Origin: Alphaproteobacteria bacterium
GTDB taxonomy: Bacteria > Pseudomonadota > Alphaproteobacteria > JAEULC01
Direction: 5' to 3'
DNA length: 12,214 nt
Assembly (NCBI GenBank): GCA_020851015.1
Contig: JADZDN010000137.1
Coordinates: forward strand, 1 to 12,214
A program made the translations under genes and the position numbers. The notes beneath the pieces were generated by a model that saw only the letters and a list, made by a program, of their open reading frames with translations, had not been told where the DNA came from and did no database searches. Numbering within the stretch: the first letter of the stretch is position 1; every line of letters begins with the position of its first letter. Positions 1 through 7,361 of the stretch are shown here, piece by piece.

Positions 1-2
1 AG

Positions 3-791
3 TTCGGCCGGCTGCAGAAGGCGTCCGGCGTCAAGGCGCTGCGCACGCCGTCGGGCCAGTTCTGCAACATCAATTTCGGCTGCGACAAGCCGCCCTTCGG
101 CGACCCGCGCGTGCGCCAGGCCCTGGCGCTCACCATCGACCGGGCCGCGATGGTGAATTTCGTGACCGAAGGCTTCGGCACGCCTGGCAACGACACGCCG
201 CTGAATGCCGCCTATCGCTTTTATCGCGACCTGCCGCTGAAGAAGCCCGACATCGCGGCGGCCAAGAAGCTGCTGGCCGATGCCGGCCACCCCAACGGGC
301 TCGAGGCGACGCTGATCGCATCGGACCGCCCGGGGGTGCGCACCCAGCTCGCCGTGGCGACGCGCGAGATGGCGAAGCCGGCAGGCTTCAACATCAAGGT
401 CGAGACCATGCCGCACGCCACCTATCTCGACCAGGTGTGGAAGAAGGGCTCGTTCTACATCGGCTTCTACAACATGCAGCCGACCGCCGACGCGATCTTC
501 GCGCTGCTCTACACGTCGAACGCGGCATGGAACGAGACGCGCTGGAACAACGCGGATTTCGACAAGCTGGTGAATGAGGCGCGCACCACGATCGACGAGG
601 CAAAGCGCCGGCAGCTCTATGGCGACGCCCAGAAGCTGATGCACGACCAGGTGCCGTCGATCATCCCGGTGTTCTTCGACCTGCTGGCGGCGCAGCGCGA
701 CTATGTCCAGGGCTACCAGCTCCACCCGCGCGGCGCCGTGTTCCGGCTGGACTATGTGTCGCTGGGCGACGGGGCGCCCAAGCGCGCATAG
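3..791 (+). CDS. ABC transporter substrate-binding protein, family 5 (peptide/nickel type), 3' part only
   Basis: Partial gene: the frame is open from the left edge to a TAG at 789-791, giving 262 residues of the C-terminal half; the family is usually about 500-550 residues. The segment PPFGDPRVRQALALTID (from about position 90) is the family-5 signature helix region, and the later pattern YTSNAAWNETRWNNADFD followed by an ARTTIDEAKRRQLYGDAQ helix and a PSIIPVFF strand is typical of DppA/OppA-like proteins. Proteins of this family are periplasmic and deliver peptides, nickel chelates, sugars or other organic solutes to a DppBC-type permease. The signal peptide lies outside the window. Permease and ATPase genes follow directly, so this is the specificity component of that importer. 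The substrate cannot be told from this fragment. Confidence 0.93.
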   Translation, partial: FGRLQKASGVKALRTPSGQFCNINFGCDKPPFGDPRVRQALALTIDRAAMVNFVTEGFGTPGNDTPLNAAYRFYRDLPLKKPDIAAAKKLLADAGHPNGLEATLIASDRPGVRTQLAVATREMAKPAGFNIKVETMPHATYLDQVWKKGSFYIGFYNMQPTADAIFALLYTSNAAWNETRWNNADFDKLVNEARTTIDEAKRRQLYGDAQKLMHDQVPSIIPVFFDLLAAQRDYVQGYQLHPRGAVFRLDYVSLGDGAPKRA

Positions 792-799
792 TCTTCACC

Positions 800-822
800 G
801 GCAGGATGGCGGGACTCCTGCC
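800..822 (+). promoter_or_regulatory. Intercistronic hairpin between binding-protein and permease genes
   Basis: GGCAGGA (800-806) pairs perfectly with TCCTGCC (816-822) across a 9-nt loop. The hairpin lies 8 nt after the binding-protein stop and ends 2 nt before the dppB start, with no T-tract. Stem-loops at this place in importer operons commonly protect the 3' end of the binding-protein message and lower permease expression; that role here is inference. Confidence 0.45.
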
Positions 823-824
823 CC

Positions 825-1772
825 ATGTCGCTGACCTATCTACTGCGGCGCGGCGGGCTGATGATCTACACGCTCGTCGTGGTGTCGCTCGTCGTTTTCG
901 GCATCACCCAGGCCCTGCCCGCAGACGCCGCCGTCATGATGCTGGGCGAGAATGCCACGCCCGACGCGCTGGCCGCGATCCGCCAGCGGCTGGGCCTCGA
1001 CCAGCCGATCTGGATGCAGTACGGGCGCTGGCTGGCCGGCGTGCTGCGCGGCGATTTTGGCCTGTCGCTCAGGACCGGCCAGCCGGTCGGCGCGGTGATG
1101 ATCGAAGCCTTGAGCCGTTCCCTGCTGCTCGCGGTCCTGTCGATCGGCCTGATGCTGCTGGTCGCCGTTCCGCTGGGCATCGTCGCCGCCATCCGGCGCG
1201 GCCGGATCGCCGACCTGTTCGTCTCCGTGGTTTCCTATGTCGGCGTCTCGTTTCCCGAGTTCGTCACCGCCACGCTGGTGGTGCTGGTGATGGCGGACTG
1301 GCTGCAGCTCCTGCCGGCAACCGGCTACGTGCCGCTGACGGAGGATCCGCTGCGCGGGATCAAGCACCTGGTGCTTCCCGTGCTGACCGTCTCCGTCATC
1401 CTGGTGGCGCATGTCTCGCGCATGGTGCGCTCCGAGCTCGTCGACGTGCTGCACACCGACTACATCCGCGCCGCCCGGCTGAAGGGGCTGGACGAGCGGA
1501 CGGTGCTGTTCCGCCATGCGCTGCGCAACGCGCTGCTCCCGACCATCACGATCGTCGCGCTGGATGTCGGCTACCTGCTGGGCGGCATCATCGTGGTGGA
1601 GGAGATATTCGCCCTGCCGGGCGTAGGGCGGCAGTTGATCGTCGCGATCCAGGCGCGTGACCTGCCGGCGATCCAGGCCGGTGCCCTGATCATGGCCGCC
1701 ACCTATTCGGTGGTGAACTTCCTGGCCGACCTCGCCTACGCGGCGCTCGACAAGCGGATCCAGTATGCCTGA
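825..1772 (+). CDS. ABC transporter permease, DppB-like
   Basis: 315 residues, normal length for the inner-membrane DppB/OppB/NikB subunit. Hydrophobic segments lie near residues 12-30, 100-121, 132-157, 182-199, 240-258 and 284-305, the expected six. Residues 60-90 (PIWMQYGRWLAGVLRGDFGLS) match the family's periplasmic region. The cytoplasmic EAA-like coupling loop, DYIRAARLKGLDERTVLFRH, spans about 212-231 and is followed by LRNALLP. The conserved FALPGVGRQL stretch is at 262-271. The ATG at 825 is chosen because it starts the usual short N-terminus (MSLTYLLRRG) just before the first membrane segment. A good ribosome site is not evident: a hairpin occupies 800-822. The gene overlaps the next permease by 8 bp, so the two are translated together and form the heterodimeric channel. 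Confidence 0.95.
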   Translation: MSLTYLLRRGGLMIYTLVVVSLVVFGITQALPADAAVMMLGENATPDALAAIRQRLGLDQPIWMQYGRWLAGVLRGDFGLSLRTGQPVGAVMIEALSRSLLLAVLSIGLMLLVAVPLGIVAAIRRGRIADLFVSVVSYVGVSFPEFVTATLVVLVMADWLQLLPATGYVPLTEDPLRGIKHLVLPVLTVSVILVAHVSRMVRSELVDVLHTDYIRAARLKGLDERTVLFRHALRNALLPTITIVALDVGYLLGGIIVVEEIFALPGVGRQLIVAIQARDLPAIQAGALIMAATYSVVNFLADLAYAALDKRIQYA

Positions 1773-2589
1773 GCTGCTCGCCCGCCTGCTGCGCTCGCCG
1801 CAGGGCGCGATCGGGTTGACGGTCGTGGCGCTGGCCATGCTGGCCGTCGCGGTTGGCCCGCTGGTCGCGCCCTATGCGCCGGAGGGATTGTTCCCGCTCA
1901 ACCGCTACAAGGGACCAAGCGGCGCCTTCCTGCTAGGCACCGATCAGTATGGCCGCGACATACTGAGCCGCCTGCTCCATGGCGCGCGCGCGACGGTGGT
2001 GATGGCGGTCTGCGCCACCGCGCTCGGCACGCTGGCCGGCGCGGTCGTCGGCACCGCGTCGGCCTATCTGGGCGGGCGCGGCGACGAGGCGATCATGCGG
2101 ACCATCGACGCCATCATGTCGGTCCCCAGCCTGCTGTTCGCGCTTCTGATCGTGAACCTGCTGGGCAAGAGCAGCGTCAACGCGCTGATCGCCGTGGCGA
2201 TCACCTTCACCCCCGCCATGGCCCGCATCAGCCGCAGCGTGGCTTTGACCGTCCGCAAGCAGGACTACATCAACGCGGCGATCGCGCGCGGCGAAGGGGC
2301 CGCCTATGTCGTGCTGCGCGAGATGCTGCCGAACGTCGTGGCGCCGATCGTCGTGGAGATGACGATCCGCGTTTCCTTCGCCGTGATGCTGTTCGCCACG
2401 CTGAGCTTCCTCGGCCTCGGCGCGCAGCCACCGGCGCCGGAATGGGGACTGATGGTATCCGAGGCGCGCAAGTTCATGCACTTGAGCGCCTGGATGATCC
2501 TGTGGCCGAGCCTGGCGATCGCGTTCGTGGCCATCGGTTTCAACCTGCTGGGCGACGGGCTGCGCGACGCCCTCAATCCCCGCACATGA
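1765..2589 (+). CDS. ABC transporter permease, DppC-like
   Basis: 274 residues, typical of DppC/OppC/NikC. A membrane segment at about 15-37 precedes the family hallmark LLGTDQYGRDILSRLLHGAR (56-75). The EAA-type coupling loop (DYINAAIARGEGAAYVVLREMLPN) spans 167-190, and FLGLGAQPPAPEWGLM (215-230) and NLLGDGLRDALNPR (260-273) are the standard C-terminal blocks. Other membrane segments lie near 79-101, 119-134, 139-157, 196-219 and 243-263. The start ATG overlaps the end of the dppB-like gene and the stop TGA overlaps the next ATG (ATGA at 2586-2589), which indicates translational coupling. The protein pairs with the DppB-like subunit in the inner membrane. Confidence 0.95.
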   Translation: MPELLARLLRSPQGAIGLTVVALAMLAVAVGPLVAPYAPEGLFPLNRYKGPSGAFLLGTDQYGRDILSRLLHGARATVVMAVCATALGTLAGAVVGTASAYLGGRGDEAIMRTIDAIMSVPSLLFALLIVNLLGKSSVNALIAVAITFTPAMARISRSVALTVRKQDYINAAIARGEGAAYVVLREMLPNVVAPIVVEMTIRVSFAVMLFATLSFLGLGAQPPAPEWGLMVSEARKFMHLSAWMILWPSLAIAFVAIGFNLLGDGLRDALNPRT

Positions 2590-4205
2590 ACGCGGTACTC
2601 GATATCGCCGGCTATACGCTGGACTACGCCCTGCCGAAAGGCGGCAGCTTCCGCGCGCTGGAGGACGTCACGCTGACCATCGCGCGCGGCGAGGTGCTGG
2701 GCCTGGTCGGCGAATCGGGCTCGGGCAAGACCTCGCTGGCCTGGGCGATCATGCGCTACCTGCCGGGCAACGCGCGCGAGGCCGCCGGCACGATCAGCCT
2801 CAACGGCGAGGATCTGCGGGCGAAGTCACCCGCGGAGATCGCCACGATCCGCGGGCGGCGCATCGGCATGGTGTTCCAGGACCCCAGCACGTCGCTCAAC
2901 CCCACCCTCACCCTCGGCGCGCAATTGTCGGAGGCGCTGGTCCGCCATCGCGGGCTGACCCCGAAGCAGGCCTGGGCCGAGGGCGAGGCCATGATGGCCA
3001 AGGTCGGGCTGCATCGCCCCGCCGACATGATGCACCGCTATCCGCACGAAGCCTCGGGCGGCGAGAAACAGCGCGTGGTGATCGCTACCGCCTTTTCCTG
3101 CCAGCCGGAATGCATCCTGTTCGACGAGCCCACGACGGCGCTGGATGTCATCACCGCGCGCCAGATCCTCGACCTGTTCCGGCGGCTGCAAGATGAGACC
3201 TCGGTCGCGTCTCTCTACATCTCGCACGACCTGGCGGTGGTTGCGACGGTGGCCGACCGCGTGGCGGTGATCCATCGGGGCCGGCTGGTGGAAACGGCGC
3301 CGGTGATCCAGGTCTTCACCCGGCCCCAGGCCGACTACACCAAACGCCTGATCGCCGCCGTGCCGCGCCCCGACCGGCGGCTGAACGAAATCGCGGCGGC
3401 CGCTCCCGATGCGGCGCCGTTGCTAGAAGTGCGCTCGCTGACCGTGCGCTATGGCCGGGAATCGCTGGTGCAACGGCTGCTCGGCACCGAGCGGGAGCGC
3501 GTGCTGGGCAATCGCGCCGTCAGCCTGTCGGTGCAGCCCGGCGAGATCCTGGGCGTGGTCGGCGAATCCGGATCGGGCAAGTCGACCCTGGCCCGGGCGC
3601 TGACGGGCCTAAACCCGTTTGACGGGGAAATACTCTTCGCTGGGCGGCGCATTGCCTCGGCCGGCGACATGGACCGGGCCTATCGCCGCGATGTGCAGCT
3701 CGTGTTCCAGCACCCGGACTCGTCGCTGAACCCGCGCCAGCGCATCGGGGAGATTTTATCGCGGCCGCTGAAGCTCTATGGCGCCGGCGATCCTTCCGAT
3801 CACGTCCGGCAAATCGAAGAGCTGCTGGAGCAGGTGCACCTCCCCCGCTCCTTCGCCGCGCGCTACCCGCACCAGCTCTCCGGCGGCGAAAAGCAGCGCG
3901 TGGCGATCGCGCGCGCCTTCGCCTCGCACCCGCGGCTGGTGATCTGCGACGAGATCACCTCGTCGCTCGACGTATCGGTCCAGGCCGCGGTCATCCAACT
4001 GCTGCTCGACCTGCAGCGGCGCTTCGGCACGGCCTACCTGTTCATCACCCACGACCTGAATCTGGTACGTCAGATCGCGCATCGCATCGCGGTCATGTAT
4101 CGCGGCGAGCTGGTCGAGCTGGCGACTATCGGCGAACTGGCCGCCGGGCCGAAGCACGCCTATACCACCGCCCTGATCGACGCCGTGCCGGCGCCGGTGG
4201 GCTGA
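2586..4205 (+). CDS. ABC transporter double ATPase (DppD-DppF fusion)
   Basis: 539 residues carrying two complete ATPase domains in one chain, the GsiA/YejF/DdpDF-like layout. Domain 1: Walker A GESGSGKTS (42-50), Q-loop VFQDP (Gln98), signature ASGGEKQRV (156-164), Walker B CILFDEPTTALD (176-187), H-loop His214. The NYTK-like tail YTKRLIAAVP (251-260) is the oligopeptide-transporter C-terminal region. Domain 2: Walker A GESGSGKST (326-334), Q-loop Gln375, signature LSGGEKQRV (431-439), Walker B VICDEITSSLD (452-462), H-loop His489, then YTTALIDAVP near the end. Walker B Glu181 and Glu456 are both present, so both sites should hydrolyse ATP. The start ATG at 2586 overlaps the dppC-like stop (ATGA); an in-frame start further upstream would lie wholly within the permease gene. 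It powers the DppBC-like pair from the cytoplasm. Confidence 0.95.
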   Translation: MNAVLDIAGYTLDYALPKGGSFRALEDVTLTIARGEVLGLVGESGSGKTSLAWAIMRYLPGNAREAAGTISLNGEDLRAKSPAEIATIRGRRIGMVFQDPSTSLNPTLTLGAQLSEALVRHRGLTPKQAWAEGEAMMAKVGLHRPADMMHRYPHEASGGEKQRVVIATAFSCQPECILFDEPTTALDVITARQILDLFRRLQDETSVASLYISHDLAVVATVADRVAVIHRGRLVETAPVIQVFTRPQADYTKRLIAAVPRPDRRLNEIAAAAPDAAPLLEVRSLTVRYGRESLVQRLLGTERERVLGNRAVSLSVQPGEILGVVGESGSGKSTLARALTGLNPFDGEILFAGRRIASAGDMDRAYRRDVQLVFQHPDSSLNPRQRIGEILSRPLKLYGAGDPSDHVRQIEELLEQVHLPRSFAARYPHQLSGGEKQRVAIARAFASHPRLVICDEITSSLDVSVQAAVIQLLLDLQRRFGTAYLFITHDLNLVRQIAHRIAVMYRGELVELATIGELAAGPKHAYTTALIDAVPAPVG

Positions 4206-4213
4206 AGGAAGGA
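4205..4213 (+). promoter_or_regulatory. Ribosome binding site of the M20-family gene
   Basis: AAGGAAGGA ends 7 nt before the ATG at 4221. It is the clearest plus-strand ribosome site in this operon and fixes that start. Confidence 0.75.
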
Positions 4214-4220
4214 AACTCAA

Positions 4221-5438
4221 ATGGATCGCGACAAGCTGCTTGCACGCATTGACGACAAGGCCTGCCTGGACTTCCTGGCGCAGATGATCCGGCACAAGAG
4301 CTATTCCCAGACCGAGGGCGAACGAAAGCTGGCGGCCTTCATGGCCGAAAAGATGAAGGCGCTGGGCCTTGAGGCGGAGTTGCAGCCCGTGGAAGGCGAG
4401 CGCGTCAACGCGATCGGGCGCTGGAAGGGCAAGGGCGGCGGCAAGAGCCTGCTGTTCAACGGCCATCTCGACACCAACCCGGTGACCGAGGGCTGGACCG
4501 TCGATCCCTGGGGCGGTGTGATCGACGACAAGTTCATCTATGGCATCGGCGTGTCGAACATGAAGGCGGGCGATGCGGCCTACTACTGCGCGGTGAAGAC
4601 GCTGGTGGATGCCGGGGTGAAGCTGAAGGGCGACGTGGTGCTGACCTATGTCGTCGGCGAACTGCAGGGCGGCGTGGGCACGCTGGCCGCCATCAGGTGC
4701 GGGGTTCGCGCGGACTACTTCATCAACAGCGAGCCGACCGATCTGCAGGCGCTGACCATGCACGCCGCCGCCTTCACCTTCATCATCGAGCTGACCGGTG
4801 TGACGCGGCACCTGTCGAAGCGCGAGGAGGCGGTGGACGCGATCGCGGCGGCCTGCGACCTGATCCCGCGCCTCAGCGCGATGACGTATTCGGGCGCGAA
4901 GAGCGACGAGCACCGCTCGATCAATCGCGTGCATGTCGGCGTCGTGCATGGCGCGCTGGGCAAGGAGCTGCAGGAATGGCGCCCGCCGCAGGTCGCGGAC
5001 TACGTGAAGATCAAGGGCTCTGGCCGCTACGCGCCCGGCCAGAACGAGACGCAGGCGATCGCGGACATGCGCAAGGTGCTGGACGAGCTGGAGAAGCGCT
5101 TCCCCGGGCTGAAGGCGACCATCACGCCCGAGCACGTCACCGGCCGCCCGCTGATGCCGGCCTTCGAGGTGGCGAAGGACGCGCGCATCGTGCGCACGAT
5201 CAACGCCGCCCACGAGAAGGTGCGCGGCAGCAAGCAGCCGACCGGGGCGATCACCCCGCCAGGCTACTACGGCACCGATGCCGGCCACTTCTACAAGGAA
5301 CTGGGCATGGAGGGCATCGTGTGCGGCCCCGGCGGGCGCTACAACACCATGCCGGACGAGCGCGTGGACATACCCGACTACCTGGACACGGTGCGCATGT
5401 ACCTGCTGTGCATCCTCGACATCTGCGAGCCGGCCTGA
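4221..5438 (+). CDS. M20-family metallopeptidase/amidohydrolase-like protein with altered metal site
   Basis: 405 residues, the usual length for ArgE/DapE/CPG2-type hydrolases, which cleave amide bonds of N-acyl amino acids and small peptides with two zinc ions in the cytoplasm. Kept features: NGHLD (His82 metal ligand, Asp84), Glu147 as catalytic base, EPT (Glu171 ligand), and TRHLSK (His197) in the lid domain, about residues 175-295, which in this family reaches across the dimer. Changed features: the bridging Asp is Asn113 (GVSNMK), the Glu after the catalytic base is Leu148 (GELQGG), and the C-terminal ligand His is Asn375 (YNTMPDERVDI, where CPG2 has YHSDKAEYVDI by memory alignment). Three of five ligands are therefore replaced, which suggests a one-metal or different chemistry. 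It lies 15 bp after the ATPase gene and probably processes the imported compound. Substrate unknown. Confidence 0.9.
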   Translation: MDRDKLLARIDDKACLDFLAQMIRHKSYSQTEGERKLAAFMAEKMKALGLEAELQPVEGERVNAIGRWKGKGGGKSLLFNGHLDTNPVTEGWTVDPWGGVIDDKFIYGIGVSNMKAGDAAYYCAVKTLVDAGVKLKGDVVLTYVVGELQGGVGTLAAIRCGVRADYFINSEPTDLQALTMHAAAFTFIIELTGVTRHLSKREEAVDAIAAACDLIPRLSAMTYSGAKSDEHRSINRVHVGVVHGALGKELQEWRPPQVADYVKIKGSGRYAPGQNETQAIADMRKVLDELEKRFPGLKATITPEHVTGRPLMPAFEVAKDARIVRTINAAHEKVRGSKQPTGAITPPGYYGTDAGHFYKELGMEGIVCGPGGRYNTMPDERVDIPDYLDTVRMYLLCILDICEPA

Positions 5439-5439
5439 T

Positions 5440-6072
5440 TTGCCCGCGGCGCGCCGATCGTCTAAGGATCGGCGCGGGAGCATCCTGGCCAAGAAGACCG
5501 TCTCGTCGTCTAATCCGCGGCTGATCGTCGGCATCTCCGGCTCGTCCGGCGTCGTCTTCGGCGTCCGGCTGCTGGAACTGCTGCGCGACCGGCCGATCGA
5601 GACGCATCTGGTGATCACCCGCTCGGCCGAGATCACGCTAGCGCACGAGACGCGCTACAAGATCGCCCAGGTCCGCGCCCTGGCGACCAGATGCTACGGC
5701 AACGACGACATCGGCGCGGCGGTCGCCAGCGGCTCGTTCCGCACGCTCGGCATGGTGGTCGCCCCCTGCTCTGTCCGGTCGATGTCGGAGATCGCGACCG
5801 GCGTCACCGCGGGACTGCTGACCCGCGCGGCGGACGTGGTGCTGAAGGAACGCAAGCGCCTGGTGCTGATGGTGCGCGAGACGCCGCTGCACCTGGGACA
5901 CCTGCGCACGATGGCGGCGCTGACCGAGATGGGTGCCATCGTCGCCCCGCCCGTGCCGGCTTTCTACGGCGGGCCGGAGACGATCCAGGACCTGATCGAC
6001 CACACGCTCGGCCGCACCATGGACCTGTTCGACATCGAGCTCGGCGCGGTCAACCGCTGGCGCGGGGGCTGA
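5440..6072 (+). CDS. ubiX: UbiX-family flavin prenyltransferase
   Basis: The UbiX/Pad1 family joins dimethylallyl phosphate to FMN to give prenylated FMN, the cofactor of UbiD-type decarboxylases. Family blocks run in order: LIVGISGSSGVVFGVRLLELL (FMN-binding Rossmann start), SGSFRTLGMVVAPCS, GLLTRAADVVLKERKRLVL, VRETPLHLGHLRTM, and PPVPAFY near the C-terminus. The start is uncertain. No ATG or GTG exists in frame near the expected N-terminus. A TTG at 5440 gives 210 residues; a CTG at 5485, 4 nt after GGGAG (5476-5480), gives 195, closer to the usual size. The coordinates use the TTG. The gene is the last of the plus-strand operon. No ubiD is visible in the window, so it may serve a decarboxylase encoded elsewhere. 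It could also be a phenolic-acid decarboxylase B-subunit type, which is the same fold and activity. Confidence 0.88.
   Translation: MPAARRSSKDRRGSILAKKTVSSSNPRLIVGISGSSGVVFGVRLLELLRDRPIETHLVITRSAEITLAHETRYKIAQVRALATRCYGNDDIGAAVASGSFRTLGMVVAPCSVRSMSEIATGVTAGLLTRAADVVLKERKRLVLMVRETPLHLGHLRTMAALTEMGAIVAPPVPAFYGGPETIQDLIDHTLGRTMDLFDIELGAVNRWRGG
5450..5476 (+). promoter_or_regulatory. Hairpin abutting the probable ubiX ribosome site
   Basis: CGCGCCGATC (5450-5459) pairs perfectly with GATCGGCGCG (5467-5476) across a 7-nt loop, giving a 10-bp stem. It begins 12 nt after the M20 gene stop. Its last base is the first base of GGGAG (5476-5480), the only ribosome-site-like sequence before the CTG at 5485. 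No T-run follows, so it is not a classical terminator; it could restrict ubiX translation or mark an mRNA end. Confidence 0.5.
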
Positions 6073-6109
6073 ACGACCCTAGCGGCTGAACACCAGCCCC
6101 GGCAGCCAG
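6057..6109. terminator. Possible bidirectional hairpin at the convergent gene ends
   Basis: CTGGC (6057-6061) pairs with GCCAG (6105-6109) and GGGGCTG (6065-6071) with CAGCCCC (6094-6100), enclosing both stop codons of the convergent ubiX and dctM genes, which are only 6 bp apart. There is no T-tract on either strand, so termination activity is a guess. Confidence 0.3.
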
Positions 6110-7356
6110 GTCGTCAGCGGCGGCCACAGGCTGATGGCCGCCAGCACGGCGATCAGCGGCACCAGGAACGGCGCGGTCGCGCGGGTCACGCGCTCGAACG
6201 GCAGCTCCGCCACCTTCGACACGACGAACAGCACGATCCCGACGGGCGGCGTCAGCGTGCCGATCATCAGGTTCAGCACGAATACCACGCCGAACTGGAT
6301 CGGGTCGATGCCGACCTTCACCGCCACCGGCATCAGGATCGGCACGAGAATGAGCAGCGCCGCGATCGATTCCATGAAACAGCCGACGATCAGCAGCAGC
6401 ACGTTGACCAGCAGCAGGATCATCAGCGGATTCGTCGACCATTCGGTGATGAACGTGCCGACGGCCTGGGGAAAGCGGCTGACCGACAGCGCCCAGCCAA
6501 ACAGCACCGCGCACATCACGATCGCCAGCACGACGCCGGTGGTCTCGATCGTGTCGAGAATGATCCGCGGCAGCTCGGCGACGCGTAGGTCGCGATAGAC
6601 GAACAGCCCCAGCACCAGGGCGTAGAACGCCGCCACCGCCGCCGCCTCGGTCGGAGTGAAGATGCCCGACAGCATGCCGCCGATCAGCAGCACCGGCGCC
6701 GACAGCGCCCAGAACGCGCCGCGGAACGCGTCCCATGCCTCGCGCGCGCTGGGAAACTTCTCGCGCGGCATGGCGCGCTTGTGCGCCATGCGCCAGACCA
6801 GCACCATCATCGCGCCGGCCATCAAGAGGCCGGGGATGATCGCGCCGATGAACAGCCCGCCGATCGACGTCTCGGCCACCACGCCGTAGACCACCATCGG
6901 CAGCGAGGGCGGGATGATCGGGCCGATCGTGGCCGAGGCCGCGGTGACCGCCGCCGCCGTCTCGGCGTCGTAGCCCGCGTCCTTCATCGCCTTGATCTCG
7001 ACCGTGCCGAGGCCCGCCGCGTCCGCCACGGCCGAGCCGCTCATGCCGGCGAAGATCACGCTGCCCAGAATGTTGGCGTGGCACAGCCCGCCCCGCCACC
7101 AGCCGACGCAGACCTTGGCGAAGGCGAAGATGCGCTCGGTGATGCCGGCGCTGTTCATCAGGTTGCCCATCAGGATGAAGAACGGCGCCGCCAGCAGCGG
7201 AAACGAGTTGACCGCCTGGATTACCTTCTGCGGGATCACCACGCCCGGGAAGCCGCCCCACCAGACGAAGGCCGCCGCCGCCAGGCCCATCGACGCGAAG
7301 ATCGGCACGCCCAGCAGCATGACGACCAGCCAGCCGCCCATGATCCACAGCATCAT
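6079..7356 (-). CDS. dctM: TRAP transporter large permease subunit, DctM family
   Basis: 425 residues, the standard size of the 12-segment TRAP large subunit, which imports a carboxylate-like solute with a sodium gradient. Conserved blocks: PLLAAPFFILMGNLMNSAG (53-71), GMSGSAVADAAGLG (104-117), SATIGPIIPPS (141-151), GIFTPTEAAA (231-240) and LMIGTLTPPVG (363-373). The first of two consecutive ATG codons (7354-7356) is used. A GTG at 7363-7365 overlaps the dctQ stop (GTGA) and has AGGGA 9 nt upstream; it would add three residues and is a realistic alternative showing coupling to dctQ. Together with DctQ and DctP it forms the complete tripartite system. The neighbouring polyamine genes do not reveal the substrate. 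Confidence 0.94.
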   Translation of the reverse strand: MMLWIMGGWLVVMLLGVPIFASMGLAAAAFVWWGGFPGVVIPQKVIQAVNSFPLLAAPFFILMGNLMNSAGITERIFAFAKVCVGWWRGGLCHANILGSVIFAGMSGSAVADAAGLGTVEIKAMKDAGYDAETAAAVTAASATIGPIIPPSLPMVVYGVVAETSIGGLFIGAIIPGLLMAGAMMVLVWRMAHKRAMPREKFPSAREAWDAFRGAFWALSAPVLLIGGMLSGIFTPTEAAAVAAFYALVLGLFVYRDLRVAELPRIILDTIETTGVVLAIVMCAVLFGWALSVSRFPQAVGTFITEWSTNPLMILLLVNVLLLIVGCFMESIAALLILVPILMPVAVKVGIDPIQFGVVFVLNLMIGTLTPPVGIVLFVVSKVAELPFERVTRATAPFLVPLIAVLAAISLWPPLTTWLPGLVFSR

Positions 7357-7361
7357 CTCGA

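Noticed and set aside
2442..2585. Upstream extension of the double ATPase by 48 codons
   Set aside because: The extension lies wholly inside the dppC-like gene and has no family similarity; the ATGA overlap at 2586 is the natural start.
3756..5636. Minus-strand open frame of more than 600 codons opposite the ATPase and M20 genes
   Set aside because: It is an antisense shadow with low-complexity His/Arg/Ala-rich composition and no start-site support.
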